Of a stretch of 64,000 nt of DNA, positions 11,370 through 23,820 are shown in pieces. The stretch is from Parastagonospora avenae f. sp. tritici 18332-5. Lineage: Eukaryota > Ascomycota > Dothideomycetes > Pleosporales > Phaeosphaeriaceae. Where the stretch lies: the NCBI GenBank assembly GCA_022559985.1, contig JAFJTR010000070.1:1-64000 (forward strand). Direction: 5' to 3'. Below the pieces are notes generated by a model. The model worked only from the letters and a program-made list of their open reading frames with translations. It had not been told where the DNA came from and searched no databases. The position numbers were made by a program, and so were the translations under genes. Within the stretch, counting starts at the first letter, position 1. The number at the start of each line of letters is the position of its first letter.

Positions 11370-12042
11370 GGTGAGGATTGCGGTCTGCAGAAAGGTGGTG
11401 AAAGGATGAGAAAGATACAACAATGCTCCAGAGGCCGTCACAAGAAACACGGGACGTGAATGGCTTCCAGTGGTGAGAGTTGGGGGAGAGAGAGTTGCGT
11501 TAGGTTTTCTGTCGAGCAGACGCGCTAGTGCAGCTCTAGGCAGGGATTATCCTTAGCGACGTGAACCCTGGCGCTCCACCAGCCACTGTCAGCAGTGAAG
11601 ACCTTCCCAGCACCTTCACGCGAAGACAGGTGACTTTGGGACCAGTGCCATTGGCCGCAATCTTCCCCTCATCATCTCAAGTTCTGCGTGCGAGATGCGC
11701 CCATCTCCACACAAAGCACCCGTCCTTCGTAGCACGGCACATACGAGCCATGCTTTGCGCCGTCATTAGCGTTGCCCAGCCTTTACGGACTGCCAACTTT
11801 CGCAGACATGCCTGCCCGCGGATCCAACTTGGGAGAAAATGTTGAGTGACGGAACTAGACCTCCAAATGGCAAATCACGTGCTGTTTCGAGACACAGTTC
11901 CCCACGACTGGTCCCTGAATCCGCATGCACGGGTACCCCGCAAAAAAGATATCCCTGCCGGCCAACCTCGGCTCGCCCAAGCTCTTATCACCATGCTCCG
12001 TTCCAAACAGCACTGCTGCCTATCAAGTGTCTCACCAACAAA
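11370..12042. promoter_or_regulatory. Divergent intergenic region, EBP and amidase genes
   Basis: 673 bp between two divergent start codons. An open frame upstream of 12043 continues the amidase frame but lacks family similarity. No specific site recognised. Confidence 0.4.
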
Positions 12043-13840
12043 ATGTCCAAAACCAAAAACCCGTTCCCTGCTCAGGCGACTCCAAAATGGCAACTTGTGT
12101 CGTGGCAGAAGAAAGATGAACAGTATACACGGATACCGCAAGAATGGCGCTTCAGCAGCCTGCCGTCGTCCAGCGCTACGAACTATATTGACATCCCTCG
12201 AAAGTGCGGAATACTGTCCGCTGCAGAACTGGAAATCACAGAAGAGTATGATGCGACTGCACTGGCTGACGCCATAAAGTCTCGGAAGCTGAAATGCATT
12301 GATGTCACGAGAGCCTTTTGCAAGGTTTGTACACCCTGATCACTGAGGAGAGTATCACTGATAGCAACGGTAGAGAGCAGCCATCGCCCATCAACTCACC
12401 AATTGTCTGACTGAGATTTTCTTTGCCGACGCCCTGAAACGTGCGGGAGAACTTGATGCCCATCTCGATGCCAAAAAGGCTCCAATCGGCCCACTTCATG
12501 GCGTGCCGGTATCGCTCAAGGATACCTTCAAGGTCAAAGGTTACGATGCGTCGATAGGCATCGCTGCTCTATGTTTCAATCCGGCGAAAGAGAATGCAGC
12601 CCTCGTCAGTAACCTGTTAGATGCCGGAGCGGTGCTGTACTGCAAAACAAACATTCCCCAGACCCTAATGGCACTGGACTCCCATAACAACGTTTTTGGC
12701 AGAACTATCAACCCATTCAATACTTCTGTCACTCCAGGCGGAAGTTCAGGTGGCGAAGGCGCTCTGCTTGGTATGCGTGGCTCGATCCTAGGCGTCGGCA
12801 CTGATGTTGGTGGCAGCATCCGCATCCCAGCTATGTGCAACGGCACATTTGGCGTCAAGCCGAGTTGGGAAAGGATTCCTTACGCTGGTCAAGAAGGCGG
12901 TGCTCTCCCAGGTGCTACTAAAATAGGCATTCCTGCCAGTGCGGGTCCTTTGGCTCACACGATGCGCGACATTGAGCTTTTCTTCCGAGCAATTTCGGAG
13001 CAGCGACCTTGGACGCAAGATCCCGATGTCGTTCCATCGCCTTGGTCGTCTCTCACGTCTCTAGGTGGCGCAGGACGCAAGATGAGAATTGGGCTAGTAC
13101 GCCGAGACGGTGTCATTGATCCGCATCCACCCATCTCCAGACTGCTGGATGAGGTAAAAGACCAACTCCATGATTCTGGTGTTGAAGTTGTTGAAATGGA
13201 CATCACGCCCCTTTTCTCCCAATGCCAGTCTCTGGCTAATGCTCTGTTCGGCGTTGAAGGCGGTAATACCATGTTTGATCTGCTCGAATCGGCAAATGAG
13301 CCACTGTCTCCATGGCTCTCAACACGCCTCAAGCGCAAGCCAGCGCTTGAGCTTACAAAGGTCCAGCAATTACACGGCAAGCGCGAAGCACTTCGTAAGA
13401 AATTCTTGTCCATATGGCGCGACCAGCACGGCGAAATTGATGCCTTCATCTGCCCGGTTGCGCCACACCCTGTCCCGCCAGTCGATCGGTACAATGGCGT
13501 AAGCTACACCAGTTCGTTTGTGTTGCTGGACTATCCTGCTGGTACCGTACCGGTAAGAATGTTTGAGAAAAGGGATATGGAAGGCGAGATGCCGAACACG
13601 AAACCTTTAAGTAACTGGGATAAGGTGAACAGAGAGCTCTGTGAGTTTCAATGCTTCTATTCGCGTCGATCTGGGCACTGACAATATTCAGGGACGAATT
13701 TCGATCGCTCGTTATACTTGAGTACCCCGCTCTGCATACAAGTCGTCGCGCCAAAGTTGGAGGAAGAGAAGTTGGTTTTGGCCATGTCGGTAATTCACGA
13801 CGCTATCAAAGGCAACGGGCGAGTGATTGCGAAATTGTGA
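12043..13840 (+). CDS. Amidase (amidase-signature family)
   Basis: Exons 12043-12324, 12374-13640 and 13692-13840 encode 565 aa, the usual length of fungal acetamidase-like proteins. The catalytic triad of the amidase signature is visible: Lys in V-S-L-K-D-T (about residue 140), Ser in G-G-S-S-G-G-E-G, and the nucleophilic Ser in G-T-D-V-G-G-S-I-R-I-P. It should hydrolyse a carboxamide to acid and ammonia in the cytosol; the substrate is not predictable. The last intron (51 nt) is required to reach the family C-terminus (S-T-P-L-C-I-Q-V-V-A-P-K-L-E-E-E). No signal peptide. It is divergent from the EBP gene. Confidence 0.9.
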
Positions 13841-14075
13841 GAGCCGATATCACACCAAACAACGCATCTTGATATTTTCAGTGCAGGCAAGCAAGCCCCG
13901 ACAACAGCAGCGCTGAGCAAAATTACGTGACACACACCCTTTCAGCAGTACGGCGGCAGTCCACGCCCTTTTTCAAAACGCGCGGCTGAAGGGCGCTACA
14001 CTTCCCAAGACGGGTACATGCGCACGGCTGGCCGCCTTCACTATCAAACCAGTACGCGCCAACCAATTGCAGTGT

Positions 14076-15713
14076 ATGGCTCGCAAGCCAAGTGATTGCT
14101 TCCGATTCTTTGCGAGTTTGCTGCCTAATAGAGTTTCAGCCTCCCTTGTGCCTTTTACCTTTAGAAGCTCGCTAGATCCTCTTTTTAGACACCACGGCGG
14201 ATCTGAGATAACAGTCTCCGATCGCCCGATTCCTTATGATTTCGTATTCCCTTTCGTCGCTGGTGTCGATTGCCTCACATCAAGAGAATGGCACCTCGTA
14301 CCACGACCTGACAAGGCTGGAAATGATGCTGCTGCGCCGGAGGAACCATTATCTGATGAACACACTACCCCTTCGCCAGCCAAATCAAAGCTCTTCGAAT
14401 TGTCAGATGAATTGATCCTCCTGATCATCTCCAGTCTTGAAACTCAAGATGTCATCAACTTCGGCAACGCAGTCCCAGGCTTAAAAACCACAGTGAGGTC
14501 GTACGACTTCATCCGCATGCGCAAACTTCAATGCTTCTGTCTCAAGAAGTCCTTCTTGGACACGCAGCTGGGTATTGGTGTCGCCATCTCAGGTGGTCGG
14601 CGCCCGGTCTTCCGCTCGGAATTCGACTTGCTCAGTGAGGAGGCGTTCGAACAACACCGCGTCCGTCGCAGCATCCAAGGCGTCCGGTTCGACATGTGGC
14701 TACCCTCGCCGCTAAGCAGACGCCATTGGAATCAGGTTAGGACCATGGCTGCAGGGCGCTTGAAGGCCATCCATGGTTATGCTCAATTGGCAAATCACGA
14801 GCCAGGCTATATCGACGTGCTGTATCACTTCATGAACACCGTCGTCGTGCAGTTCTCCGACGATTTCCAGAAAGGTTGGAACAGCGCTGATTTTCGCAGC
14901 ACACTCAGCCACACGTCGGAGAAGGCTGTGGAAGCATACTTCAGTCTCTACCACCTGCTGCTCTGTCTAGCAAGCGAGGATACGGCCACTGTAGCTGGTG
15001 CCAACCATATCGTCAATCGTTCCATATCTGGCCCACGGACAAAGGCGCAATTCCCAGACCTCGGTCACGTCTTGGTCGCCGCCCTGATCTCCGACGCTGG
15101 CCTTACTGCAGATCTCACGCTCCTTATCATCAAGTAAGCGATCCTCCGCAATGTCGTGTGGATGCTCGACGCAAAAGGAGCTGGCTATGCTGAACTTGCA
15201 TATCTCGAGCCTACAGAGATCTTGGATTATCGGCTCGTCAAGATATTCGAGGCATCGCCGACATCCTATCGTCTGCTCATGTTCCTCAAGCTCTTCAGTT
15301 CCGCAGCCCGGCCGGCAGGCATGCGCCTCGCCGACATCCGTGATGGGCTTTCCGACACGCACAGCGCGCCGCCGCCTGGTACGGCGTCCAAGATGGCTGA
15401 GGATATCCGCAGGATCAAAGGTGTCAAGACCTTCCAGCAGTTTCTGAGTGCGATGGGCGTGGCAGCTCCGCCAAGGTCGCAGTTTTCTGCTTTCTTGCGC
15501 CGCACGATTACGGATAGTGTTGAGGCGGGGTACTCTCGCATGCCGCTGTCGCAGAGCGAGCTTTACGTTATTCGTAAGCTGAAGGAGCACGGGGTGGAGA
15601 TGGCGGAGGGTGTTCATACTACGCCGGATCTTGAGCGCTTTTATGGAGATGCTAGGAATAGGCTGCCCTCGTTCTTTCCTGGACAGGGAGGTGCGGGCAC
15701 GATTGGACGGTGA
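14076..15713 (+). pseudogene. F-box-like protein gene interrupted by in-frame TAA
   Basis: One reading frame spans 14076-15713 (545 codons) except for a TAA at 15135-15137. Both sides read as one protein. Before the stop there is an F-box-like helix pair (L-F-E-L-S-D-E-L-I-L-L-I-I-S-S-L, about residues 105-140) and a conserved-looking globular part. After it, the same frame continues at once with helical sequence to a TGA at 15713. A GTAAGC donor overlaps the stop, but none of the AG sites in the next 120 bases gives an intron length divisible by three. Splicing from it would break the frame. It may be a nonsense allele, a stop-readthrough gene or a sequencing error. The 5' end could include another exon. 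F-box proteins serve as substrate adaptors of SCF ubiquitin ligases; no target is known. Confidence 0.6.
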
Positions 15714-15861
15714 AATATGCCGGATGCGGATGGTGGTAGAGGAGGTGGGTGGCGTGGTCGTGGGAATGTGCGAGGCAGAGGTTATGGTAGAGGCGGATAG
15801 AGCGTGCTGCAAGACACCATATGTGCGATCTTGACGTAGGATTATCTGCATCGAACTACTT

Positions 15862-17206
15862 CTACTCCAAATCATCATCCTTGCATCCTTTAGGAGCTGT
15901 TACGGGATTGCATCTCGCCACTCTTGCTCCCTTGAATCGCACTGAATAATCAAATCCCCATCTGGCACTCATCCCATAAGAGGGAAAGTCCGTACTCACG
16001 ATCTGCGCACCACTCTTGAACGCCAAGTCCCGCATCTCCGTCGTCCGATTCAACAACGTGTCAATCGGGATATCCGCCCTCGTGCGTACAATATACCCCT
16101 TCTTAACCAAGTCCTGAATCACCGCCGTGCCATTGTCGCGCGGCTCATTGTACTTGATGATCGCCGCGTCCGGCGAGCCCACCAAACTGTTCGTAAACAC
16201 CGTGCGATTTTGCAACGACGGCGCACCCGCGCGGTATAATTCCCTCGGCGAGTTCGGATCCGCAGGCTTCGCGTCGTTGTCGAAGAAGAAGAGGAAGCGG
16301 CCACGGACATCATTCAATCTTGGCCAACCGTGCTGCAGCACCGATTGCTCCAGCGTGAGATTACCCTTGCGCACGTCGTCGGGACGGATGAGTTGTTTCT
16401 TCTCAAACACGGACAGGATCTCCGCGTCGACGTTGAGCAGCCGGGGCAACGTCCAGTTCGTGGCTTCGCCGGGGCACACGCCGCCGAGCTGGCATGCGGG
16501 CGCGTCGGTTTTGAGTTCGAGGTCAATCATTATGGGGACGTGGTGCTTGTTTGCATCTGACCATTTCTTCAGCGACTTGAGGCAGTCGATGAACGTGTGG
16601 CAGACGGAGTCGGGGTCGAAATCGGTCACGTGGAAGACTTTGATGCCAGGCTTCTTCAGGACTTCACCATCGAAAGGGGTGTTGTTTTTGGTGAGGTTGG
16701 AAAGCGTCCATATTGCTGGAGGGTAGTAGAGGCCGCCTTTCTCGTCGGAGTGCAAGTCGAGTTCGAAGGAGCGGACGAATTGGTGCTCGAGTTGGATGGG
16801 GAGCTCGGCGTGCGAGTAGTAGTAGTCTTCTGGGGACGGGACGTATTTTTCGAAGACGGCACGTTCAACTAGAGAGATCTCACGGTGGTAGGAGTTGTGA
16901 GTACCAATGACTTGGATATGATTAAGTCGGATGTCCGACTTGAACGCAGATGCGCTGTCTTTTATGTCTTAGTATGCATACATGTGCTTGGGATGAGTCT
17001 AAAACCTACGTGCAAGCAGCACCAAGCTCGCTGAAGCCTGGTTCTGTTAGCCAGTATCGCAGATGTAAGATTAGGTGACTTACTAATTGACTACGCATAT
17101 TGTCCTTCTTGTCTGCTTCAAACTCGTGTAGATAGACAGAAGTGCTCAAGAGAAGCAGCAAAATCGCAAGAAACCATTTGCGCGCCTTTTGTAGTTTCGA
17201 ATCCAT
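15862..17206 (-). CDS. Ca2+-dependent phosphoinositide phospholipase C-like protein
   Basis: Exons 17206-17084, 17043-17010 and 16958-15862 give 417 aa. Residues 10-27 form an uncleaved signal anchor or signal peptide. The tiny 34-nt exon joins it to N-H-I-Q-V-I-G-T-H-N-S-Y-H, the catalytic His strand of the PI-PLC barrel. Later come E-L-D-L-H-S-D, H-V-P-I-M-I-D-L-E and V-S-T-D-F-P-S-Y, as in the Ca2+-dependent PI-PLC (C1) family. Family members cleave phosphoinositides or related glycerophosphodiesters outside the cytosol. The many N-x-S/T sequons agree with a secretory route. Activity on a specific lipid is inferred from family only. Confidence 0.85.
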
Positions 17207-17580
17207 GTCGAACCACGTGGGTCTCTACGGGACGTTGCAGGGTAGAGACATCTGAAGGTAAGTCGTTCCTGTATGCCGACTAGGCACATGCTTCCTCCTC
17301 GACTTGCGATTGGCTGGAAAATCGTTCTTTCAGCCGTCTCTTGGCCAAGCTAACGCAATGCACCAATGGCCTGTCTTCCATGTTCCGATAAACAATCTTT
17401 GGTAACGGGCGCGGACATGCGTCGTTCATGAAGCGGTCATCATGGGTGGGTATTTTGGAGCACATCAGCGTCGCGTTCTTCACGTTTGAATACCACGCCA
17501 ACACTTCACTACCACAACACTAGAAGGAAAACATAAAAACACATCCATCTTCCCATTGATTATGTCGGCTGATAATTCCA
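17207..17580. other. Intergenic, no gene recognised
   Basis: 374 bp between two minus-strand genes. It contains 3' flank of the SDR-free side and the PI-PLC promoter; no motif stands out. Confidence 0.4.
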
Positions 17581-18407
17581 CTACCATGAATACTCTCCTC
17601 CTTTCTTGGTAATGAATTTCCCGGCTTCTCCGTCTCTCTCTCCGCGTACAATTTCCAGAATGCCTTGTGCACTTGTCTCCGAGCTCTCACAGTACTCATT
17701 TCCCTCTCTCATCTCGCGATCTTTTGTCAGATCGGTTGTAACGTACCCAGGGCAGTATGCCCAGATCTTGAATCCATCCTGCTTGAGACGCGCGTACTGA
17801 TACGCCGTCAGCATGTTCAGCGCTGCTTTGCTCATCCGATATGCGGGGCTCGGAACATATTGGAAGTTGCTCAGGATGTTGTTCTTGTCTATGTTTGGGC
17901 TGAGTCCTGCGATGCTGCCGAGACCGGAAGTGACGTTGATGACCATGGGGTTCTTGGAAGCCTTGAGAAGGGGGATCAAAGCTTCGGTCAAGAGCATGAC
18001 ACCAAAGACGTTGGTCTCAAAGGTCGCACGCAGGGTGTCGCGAGGAGCCCACTCTTTGTCGTCAGGGAGGCAAACGCCGGCGTTATTGACGAGGACGTCA
18101 ACGCGACCAAATTCCTCCTTGATTCGCTCAACGCCGGAGGAGATGGACGCGTCTTCGTTCTGGTCTAGTAGGACGTAGCTGAGCGTTCCTTTGATGTCTT
18201 TACCTTGGACTTCCTTGATCCTGGCTTCGGCTTTGGTCAAGCTGCGAGCGCCCATAATGACATGGTTGTTTGGGGAATCGCGTGCGAGGTACACGGCAGT
18301 GTCCAAGCCGATACCGTTCGTAGCACCTTCAATGGTCAGCAGGGTTCGGTGTGTTACAGGGATTTCTGACCAGTGATGAGGATGATCTGCTTGTCGGTTG
18401 AAGACAT
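17581..18407 (-). CDS. Short-chain dehydrogenase/reductase
   Basis: Two exons, 18407-18371 and 18326-17581, give 260 aa. Removing the 44-nt intron is needed to rebuild the dinucleotide motif T-G-A-T-N-G-I-G at residues 12-19; reading through it gives a non-homologous N-terminus without an ATG. Further SDR motifs are N-N-A-G (about residue 90), the catalytic Ser in N-V-T-S-G, and Y-R-M-S-K (about residue 178). P-G-Y-V-T-T-D-L marks the region after the active site. It is a cytosolic NAD(P)-dependent oxidoreductase similar to carbonyl-reductase-type SDRs. The substrate is unknown. It is divergent from the SAC phosphatase. Confidence 0.88.
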
Positions 18408-19282
18408 GTTGAGCAAGAGTGGGCGGTGAGTCGGTGAATGTCAAGTGTTCAGAGCAAGGCTCTAAAAGTGTTGAAAAGGTGTTGAATTGTTTGTGCTGTC
18501 ATGGAGAGCAGGAGGGAGCTGCCTTTATACTTTTCCACGCCGAAGATCAAGTCTATTACGAGGCTGCGTATTGGTACGATGCGCGCAAGACATGTACGAC
18601 GCATTGTTCTCTTTCGGGGAGGGATGCGGAGGTAGTGAGGGTGTTCAGCTTAACACCGACGAAGCACGGCGCTCAGGCGGGCGGGGATGAAAGTTCTGTA
18701 CCATCGGCGAAAGCTGCCTTCCGACTGTGCGACCACAGTATATCTTTATTAATAATTGTAGAGGTTAGGGTTAGTCTTTCGGTGGTTCAAATAATATTTG
18801 CCAATGGTACAGAACAACCTTGGAAGCTTATGGACCTAAGGCGGTGGACATTGGCTCGCTTGTGCATCTCTGTCTTCAATGTTCCTCCATGCACCATGCA
18901 GCCTGTAATCATGTCAGAAACTCTTGGGAGCTCGATACACTCCGACGGCGGAATTGTAGCTTCATTTAGCTTGGCGCAAAATGTAGTAAATATGTGTGGA
19001 GTTACGCGACTTTTCTGACAGCATTAGAAATCGGCCAAGCTGAGCAGTCTCTCTCTCGGCGATAGGACGTGGTGTTGAGGGGGGGGTGGGGATGGGATGG
19101 CACTAGGTACTTCAGACGAGACTTGTGGGGTAAAAACGTGGGCTCAACTTGCGTTAGCGCGTATGCTCACGTCATTGGCACCCACCAAAACACATGGCAA
19201 ACCTCGTTTTCGCTCGCTTCATGTCGCTATCCTAGGTACGAGTCAAGCCGCCATTGATGCGCACGGAGCTGCTTTCGCAAAT
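18408..19282. promoter_or_regulatory. Divergent intergenic region with a telomere-like 12-mer
   Basis: 875 bp between the SDR and SAC-phosphatase start codons. It contains two telomere-like units (GGTTAGGGTTAG) at 18763-18774, an AT-rich tract just before them, and a G-rich run near 19080. No coding sequence supported. Confidence 0.45.
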
Positions 19283-22200
19283 ATGCCGAATCTAGTCCGG
19301 AAACTCCTCATATTCGCTGCTGTCGATGGGCTGATCCTGCAGCCATGCCCGCCGCGCAACCAGCCGCCTGCGACGCAGCAAGCTATTAAAGTTGACTACA
19401 AGGGCAACGTCGGACCCTTGCTTAGGGACCGACGCGATGAAGACATTGCGCCTACGTCAGTGGAAGCACATGGCATCGTAGGTCTGGCACCCGTCTTGCG
19501 CCGGCATTGCTCCTCAAGAGCTAACACGAGGACTAGGACTCCTGAAAGTCGCAACATCTTTCTTTTTGATATCCATAACTGGTCGCGAATATGTCGCTCA
19601 GATACGCGGCAAGTCCATATATAAAATCACCCATGTGAGCCTGATTCCACTGTCATCGCAGGCCGAAGCCGACAAGGCCATCACATCCGCCAGGGAGCAC
19701 GTCCGGCGACTGAACAAAACACATGCTGTGGGAGGGGGTGATACAGACAGCGAAGACGATGAAGGCGCGCCTAGCGTGACCGACTCGCTGGAAGACGATG
19801 GCACAACCACATCCAGCGAGGTGATAGACCCCGTGACCGGGCAGAAGGGGCCCGCCAAGGGAGACTCGAGCGTGGCGGCAGATGTCATGCAGCGCAAAGG
19901 CGTCTACGGCCGCTTTGCCGACAAGTGGTTCTCTAGAAAAGGCTGGAGCGCAGACAGTAGGCGCACACAAGGCCTCAGCTCGCAAGACAACCCCGTGGGC
20001 AAAGTGCCAAAAAATGTTGAATCCACTCCCAAGGATGAAGAGCAAACAGCGGACCCTTCCGACCAGGAGGCGTTGCCTAGCTCAGAGAAAGTTGCCCCAG
20101 AAAGTGTCAAACCAGAAGATATCCCAAAAGCTCTAGAAGGCCAGAAGGATGCTACAACCGTGGCGTTGTTGCCCAAGATTCTGCAGACGACGCGCATGTA
20201 CTTCTCTTCGGGCAACTTCTTCTTTTCCTACGACCATGACTTGTCTCATAGCATTGGCACTTCGCGGCCAAACTCCAGCTTGCCTCTCTTCAAACAGTTT
20301 GATCCATTAGTAAGTCTAACAGCAACCGACCACACTCGACTACTAACGTGGCATAGTTCTTCTGGAACCAGCATATTGTAGAGCCATTCGTAGAAGCAGG
20401 CCAGCATTCGTTCGTCCTACCCATCATCCAAGGCTTCGTCGGACAAAGGCCGTTTACCATCAAAGTCGCCGATCCTCATTCGAACAGCGCAGTTATTGAT
20501 CCTTCCGCAACTCCAGACGATATTCAACTGCAGTCATGGCATGAGAAGCAAAAGAAAGATGCAGATTCGGATTCGGACACCAACACTGACACCCCGCCGC
20601 CTGAGATTTTAGATGGAAAAGACTTTCTCTTGACTCTAATCTCTCGACGCTCTACGCACCGGGCTGGTCTCCGCTACCTGCGCCGCGGTACAGATGATGA
20701 CGGCTTCACTGCAAACAGTGTCGAGAGCGAGCAAATCCTTTCCTCGCCAACCTGGAATACCTCACAGGACAAAATCTTCTCCTACACGCAGTTCCGCGGT
20801 TCCATACCTCTCTTTTTCTCCCAGTCGCCATACAGCCTCAAGCCCCAAGTCAGCACATGGGGTACCTTTGCGACCAATGCCAGAGCTTTCAAGCGACATT
20901 TTGATAATCTTGCATTGCGATACGGCGACATTTATTGCGCCTCGTTGATTGACAAGCACGGAACTGAATCAAAAATTGGAGAGCTATACGAGAGGCACGC
21001 AAAGTCACTGAATGAAAATGGTGGCATCGACGGCAAAGGTAAGCAGCTGGGCTTTGAGTGGTTCGACTTTCACAACGTATGCCGCGGTATGCACTTCGAG
21101 AACGTGTCGCGGCTCATGGATACGCTCGAGCCATTTGCTACCTCGACAGGCTGGACCGTCATCTCTGACGACCAGATCGAACACAAGCAGTCAGGTGTCT
21201 TGCGCACAAATTGCATGGATTGCCTGGATCGGACGAATGTGGTTCAATCTGCCTGCGCAAGGACCGCGCTCGAGGCACAGCTGTCCGCAGGCAGCTACAA
21301 CATTGACCTGCAAAACGACCCCAGCACAAGTTGGTTCAACACTCTTTGGGCAGACAATGGGGACAATATTTCACGCCAGTACGCCGGCACTGCGGCCCTG
21401 AAAGGCGACTTTACACGAACTAGAAAACGACAGATCACGGGGGCCTTGACTGACTTTGGGTTGACACTTACCCGCTACTATAACAATATTGTAAATGACT
21501 ACTTTACACAAGCACTCATCGACTACCTACTCGGTCGTGCAACGGAAACTATCTTTGCAGAGTTTGAAGCGGACATGAAGAGCTCCGACTACTTCATAGA
21601 CATGGGGAAGGTGCGACAGCAAGCGATCGATCGCTCTGCAGGTATCGTCATCGAAGACCAGGATGAAGACCTGATTCATGGATGGACTTTGACCGTCCCT
21701 ACAGCAGCGAACCAAGTCAAAACCACAACTTTCGAAGAAGCAGTCCTTCTTCTGACGGACAAAGCATTGTACTTCTGTCGCCTAGACTGGGGCACTGAAA
21801 AGGTTCGCGAGTTCGAGCGCATCCAGCTTGAGAACGTGCAAGGTCTCATGCGTGGTGTATACATCACCAGCACGCTTGCTCAGCGGCATATGGACACAGA
21901 CAAGAATGTCGGTTTCGTGGTCAGATACAAAGCTGAAGGTGGCGGCGACCTCGTTCGGAGAAACACGAGGGCCTTGGACTCCGGCGCTGGCAATGATGAG
22001 CAACACCAAAACGATGTCAAGAAGGAGGAGGCAGGTCGTTTTTTGGCGTTCAAAGCTTTGCCGCCACGCAGCAACGTGTCTTCGAAGGACACACCAGATT
22101 CCCCCGATAACGAAGTCGAGGTTGTGAAGAGTGTATGCGATGAGATCGTGCGCGTTACGAATAAGAGTGCGGGCAAGTGGACTGTACCTGAGACACCTCA

Positions 22201-22339
22201 GGAGGGCCTGGATTATGAGGGCCAAAACAGGCAACTGGTCGTAGAGGAGAAGGACATCATAAGCCTTGCTAATGCGAAGAAGACTACGGGATATCTGGAG
22301 CAAATCGAGTACTCGTTGAAAAAGCTAGTGTGGGGTTAA
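19283..22339 (+). CDS. SAC-domain phosphoinositide phosphatase with hSac2 domain
   Basis: Exons 19283-19481, 19537-20309 and 20357-22339 encode 984 aa. The N-terminus (R-K-L-L-I-F-A-A-V-D-G-L-I-L-Q-P) is typical of the family. The catalytic C-x5-R motif is C-M-D-C-L-D-R-T-N (about residues 615-623). An hSac2-type domain follows (about 740-815, H-G-W-T-L-T-V-P ... F-E-R-I-Q-L-E-N-V-Q-G-L). An acidic, Ser-rich insert (about 110-275) splits the N-terminal SAC part. Such enzymes dephosphorylate phosphoinositides (PI4P and others) on endosomal or Golgi membranes. The hSac2 domain points to the INPP5F/Sac2-like branch rather than yeast Sac1, which ends in membrane helices that are absent here. Confidence 0.92.
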
Positions 22340-23261
22340 TAAGGGAGACAGTGGTGCCTAGACGCAAGGCCAAGATGGCAGTAACTCGACCTACGACCTA
22401 TATACATACACAAGACCTTTAACGAGGTAATAATGCGCTATCATCCCTCTCTCTCTCTCTTGCTTTAAGCCATCATTACTATCGGCTTTTGATAAGTTCA
22501 GTTTTCCCTTACCAAGCATTCTGGGGAGGTCTCCACACCCAGTCTTCTGGCTCGATGAAGCGTTTTCGACCCACTGTATTGGTGCACAGGATTCATTGGC
22601 AACCCAGGCCTGTATTGGAGATACATTCTACGTAGGCCATGCGTGTCCTCGATAGGTACGACGACTCAAGCATTGATGAAGTATCTTCAAGGCAGGAACG
22701 TCGCTTCTCAAAAGGAAGAAAACAAATCTCCTCGTCCCCATGCATCTTACCTTCTTCCATACGCTCATTTTGGCAGAAGTTACTTGCCTACATGCCCAAA
22801 AGCTCATCAGCCGCGCCTACAAAGTACACAACGGTGGAAATGAATACGCGTCTCGCGTTTTCCGCGCAATAGTTACGTGCCTCGGTCTCTCACCGTCCGA
22901 ACATCGAAGCCGATCCATGTCAGCAACTTGCCCCACGCTAGAACACGACGAGGCCCGTAATTGAGGCTCCCAGTCGCATCTGTGCTCCACCAAGCTAGAG
23001 GTTTTATTGGACCGGCCAATGTCATATCCTTACCCAAGTGTTCGCGACCATATCAAGTCGCTCCCGTGGGTGATGGAAGGTCCGACCAGCCAGCCATGCC
23101 GACCTTATAACCTCACCCTTCTCACGCTGCCGATACAAAAGCTTGACCACCCACCTCGGTTCTCTCGGCATACATAAGCTTTGATCGCGACGGGTGGCTT
23201 GCACGGCCACGCTAAACGATGCCGTTACATTGAGAAAACCGGGTCGGAAAATCGGGGCGAC

Positions 23262-23269
23262 TGACGTCA
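23262..23269. promoter_or_regulatory. CRE palindrome TGACGTCA
   Basis: A perfect ATF/CREB-type site about 600 bp upstream of the sugar transporter start. One copy per 65 kb is expected by chance. Confidence 0.3.
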
Positions 23270-23312
23270 TGGGTGGACCGAGCATGTCCAAAGTCCCCAT
23301 CAACCCGTCCCA

Positions 23313-23820
23313 CTGGGGAAGAAAATTTTGGAATTTGGGGAGAAAGGCCCTAGGGATGGGGCATGGAGAAGTAGGATGTGTTTGTGGAGGTGTGGGTGAT
23401 GGGGTAGAGTCGTGAGAAATATGATGGAAGATGGTGATGCATGTAGTGATTTCCGACACGACTTGATCATCGACGATGCCGAATCCCATATCCAATCGTA
23501 CAAGCATAACACAGCCTCATCCCGCACGGCACATCGCATCTCGGCGCCGTTATCCCTCCGCGACTCGCAAACAAGCACTGCAACTTCCCCGAGCGTGTCA
23601 AGCTTGACACTGCCAAGCCGTCTCCGCAGCACCAATAGTGACATCCTATTCCGGACTCTATACCCCGTTTGGAAACCCATCAGATGCAATTCCGACAGAC
23701 CGTTGTTGCTAGCATAGTGAATGGCCCGCTGTGGGGCGTGCTTGCCCACAGGACGCCCACATTGGCGTGTGCGGGTCCCCGAGGGGAGAGAGATGTATAA
23801 AACAGACTTGGGACCCGGGG
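23313..23820. promoter_or_regulatory. Three candidate CreA sites upstream of the sugar transporter
   Basis: SYGGRG matches occur at 23313-23318 (CTGGGG), 23731-23736 (GTGGGG) and 23815-23820 (CCGGGG), all on the plus strand within 560 bp of the transporter ATG. The hexamer is frequent by chance. Carbon catabolite control is only an inference. Confidence 0.3.
23796..23802 (+). promoter_or_regulatory. TATA box of the sugar transporter
   Basis: TATAAAA lies 67 bp before the ATG at 23869, a usual distance for a highly expressed fungal gene. Confidence 0.55.

Noticed and set aside
15156..15713. Separate gene starting after the TAA in the F-box-like gene
   Set aside because: It lies in the same frame only 18 bases after the stop, with no room for a terminator and promoter. 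It is better read as the continuation of one protein.
16127..16726. Plus-strand frame antisense to the PI-PLC gene
   Set aside because: GC-rich antisense shadow with no motifs.
18328..18444. N-terminal extension of the second SDR by reading through its intron
   Set aside because: It needs a TTG start and destroys the T-G-x3-G-x-G motif, which splicing restores.
22639..22964. Three overlapping short frames near 22.6-23.0 kb
   Set aside because: All three frames open at once, no conserved motif or splice structure; chance.
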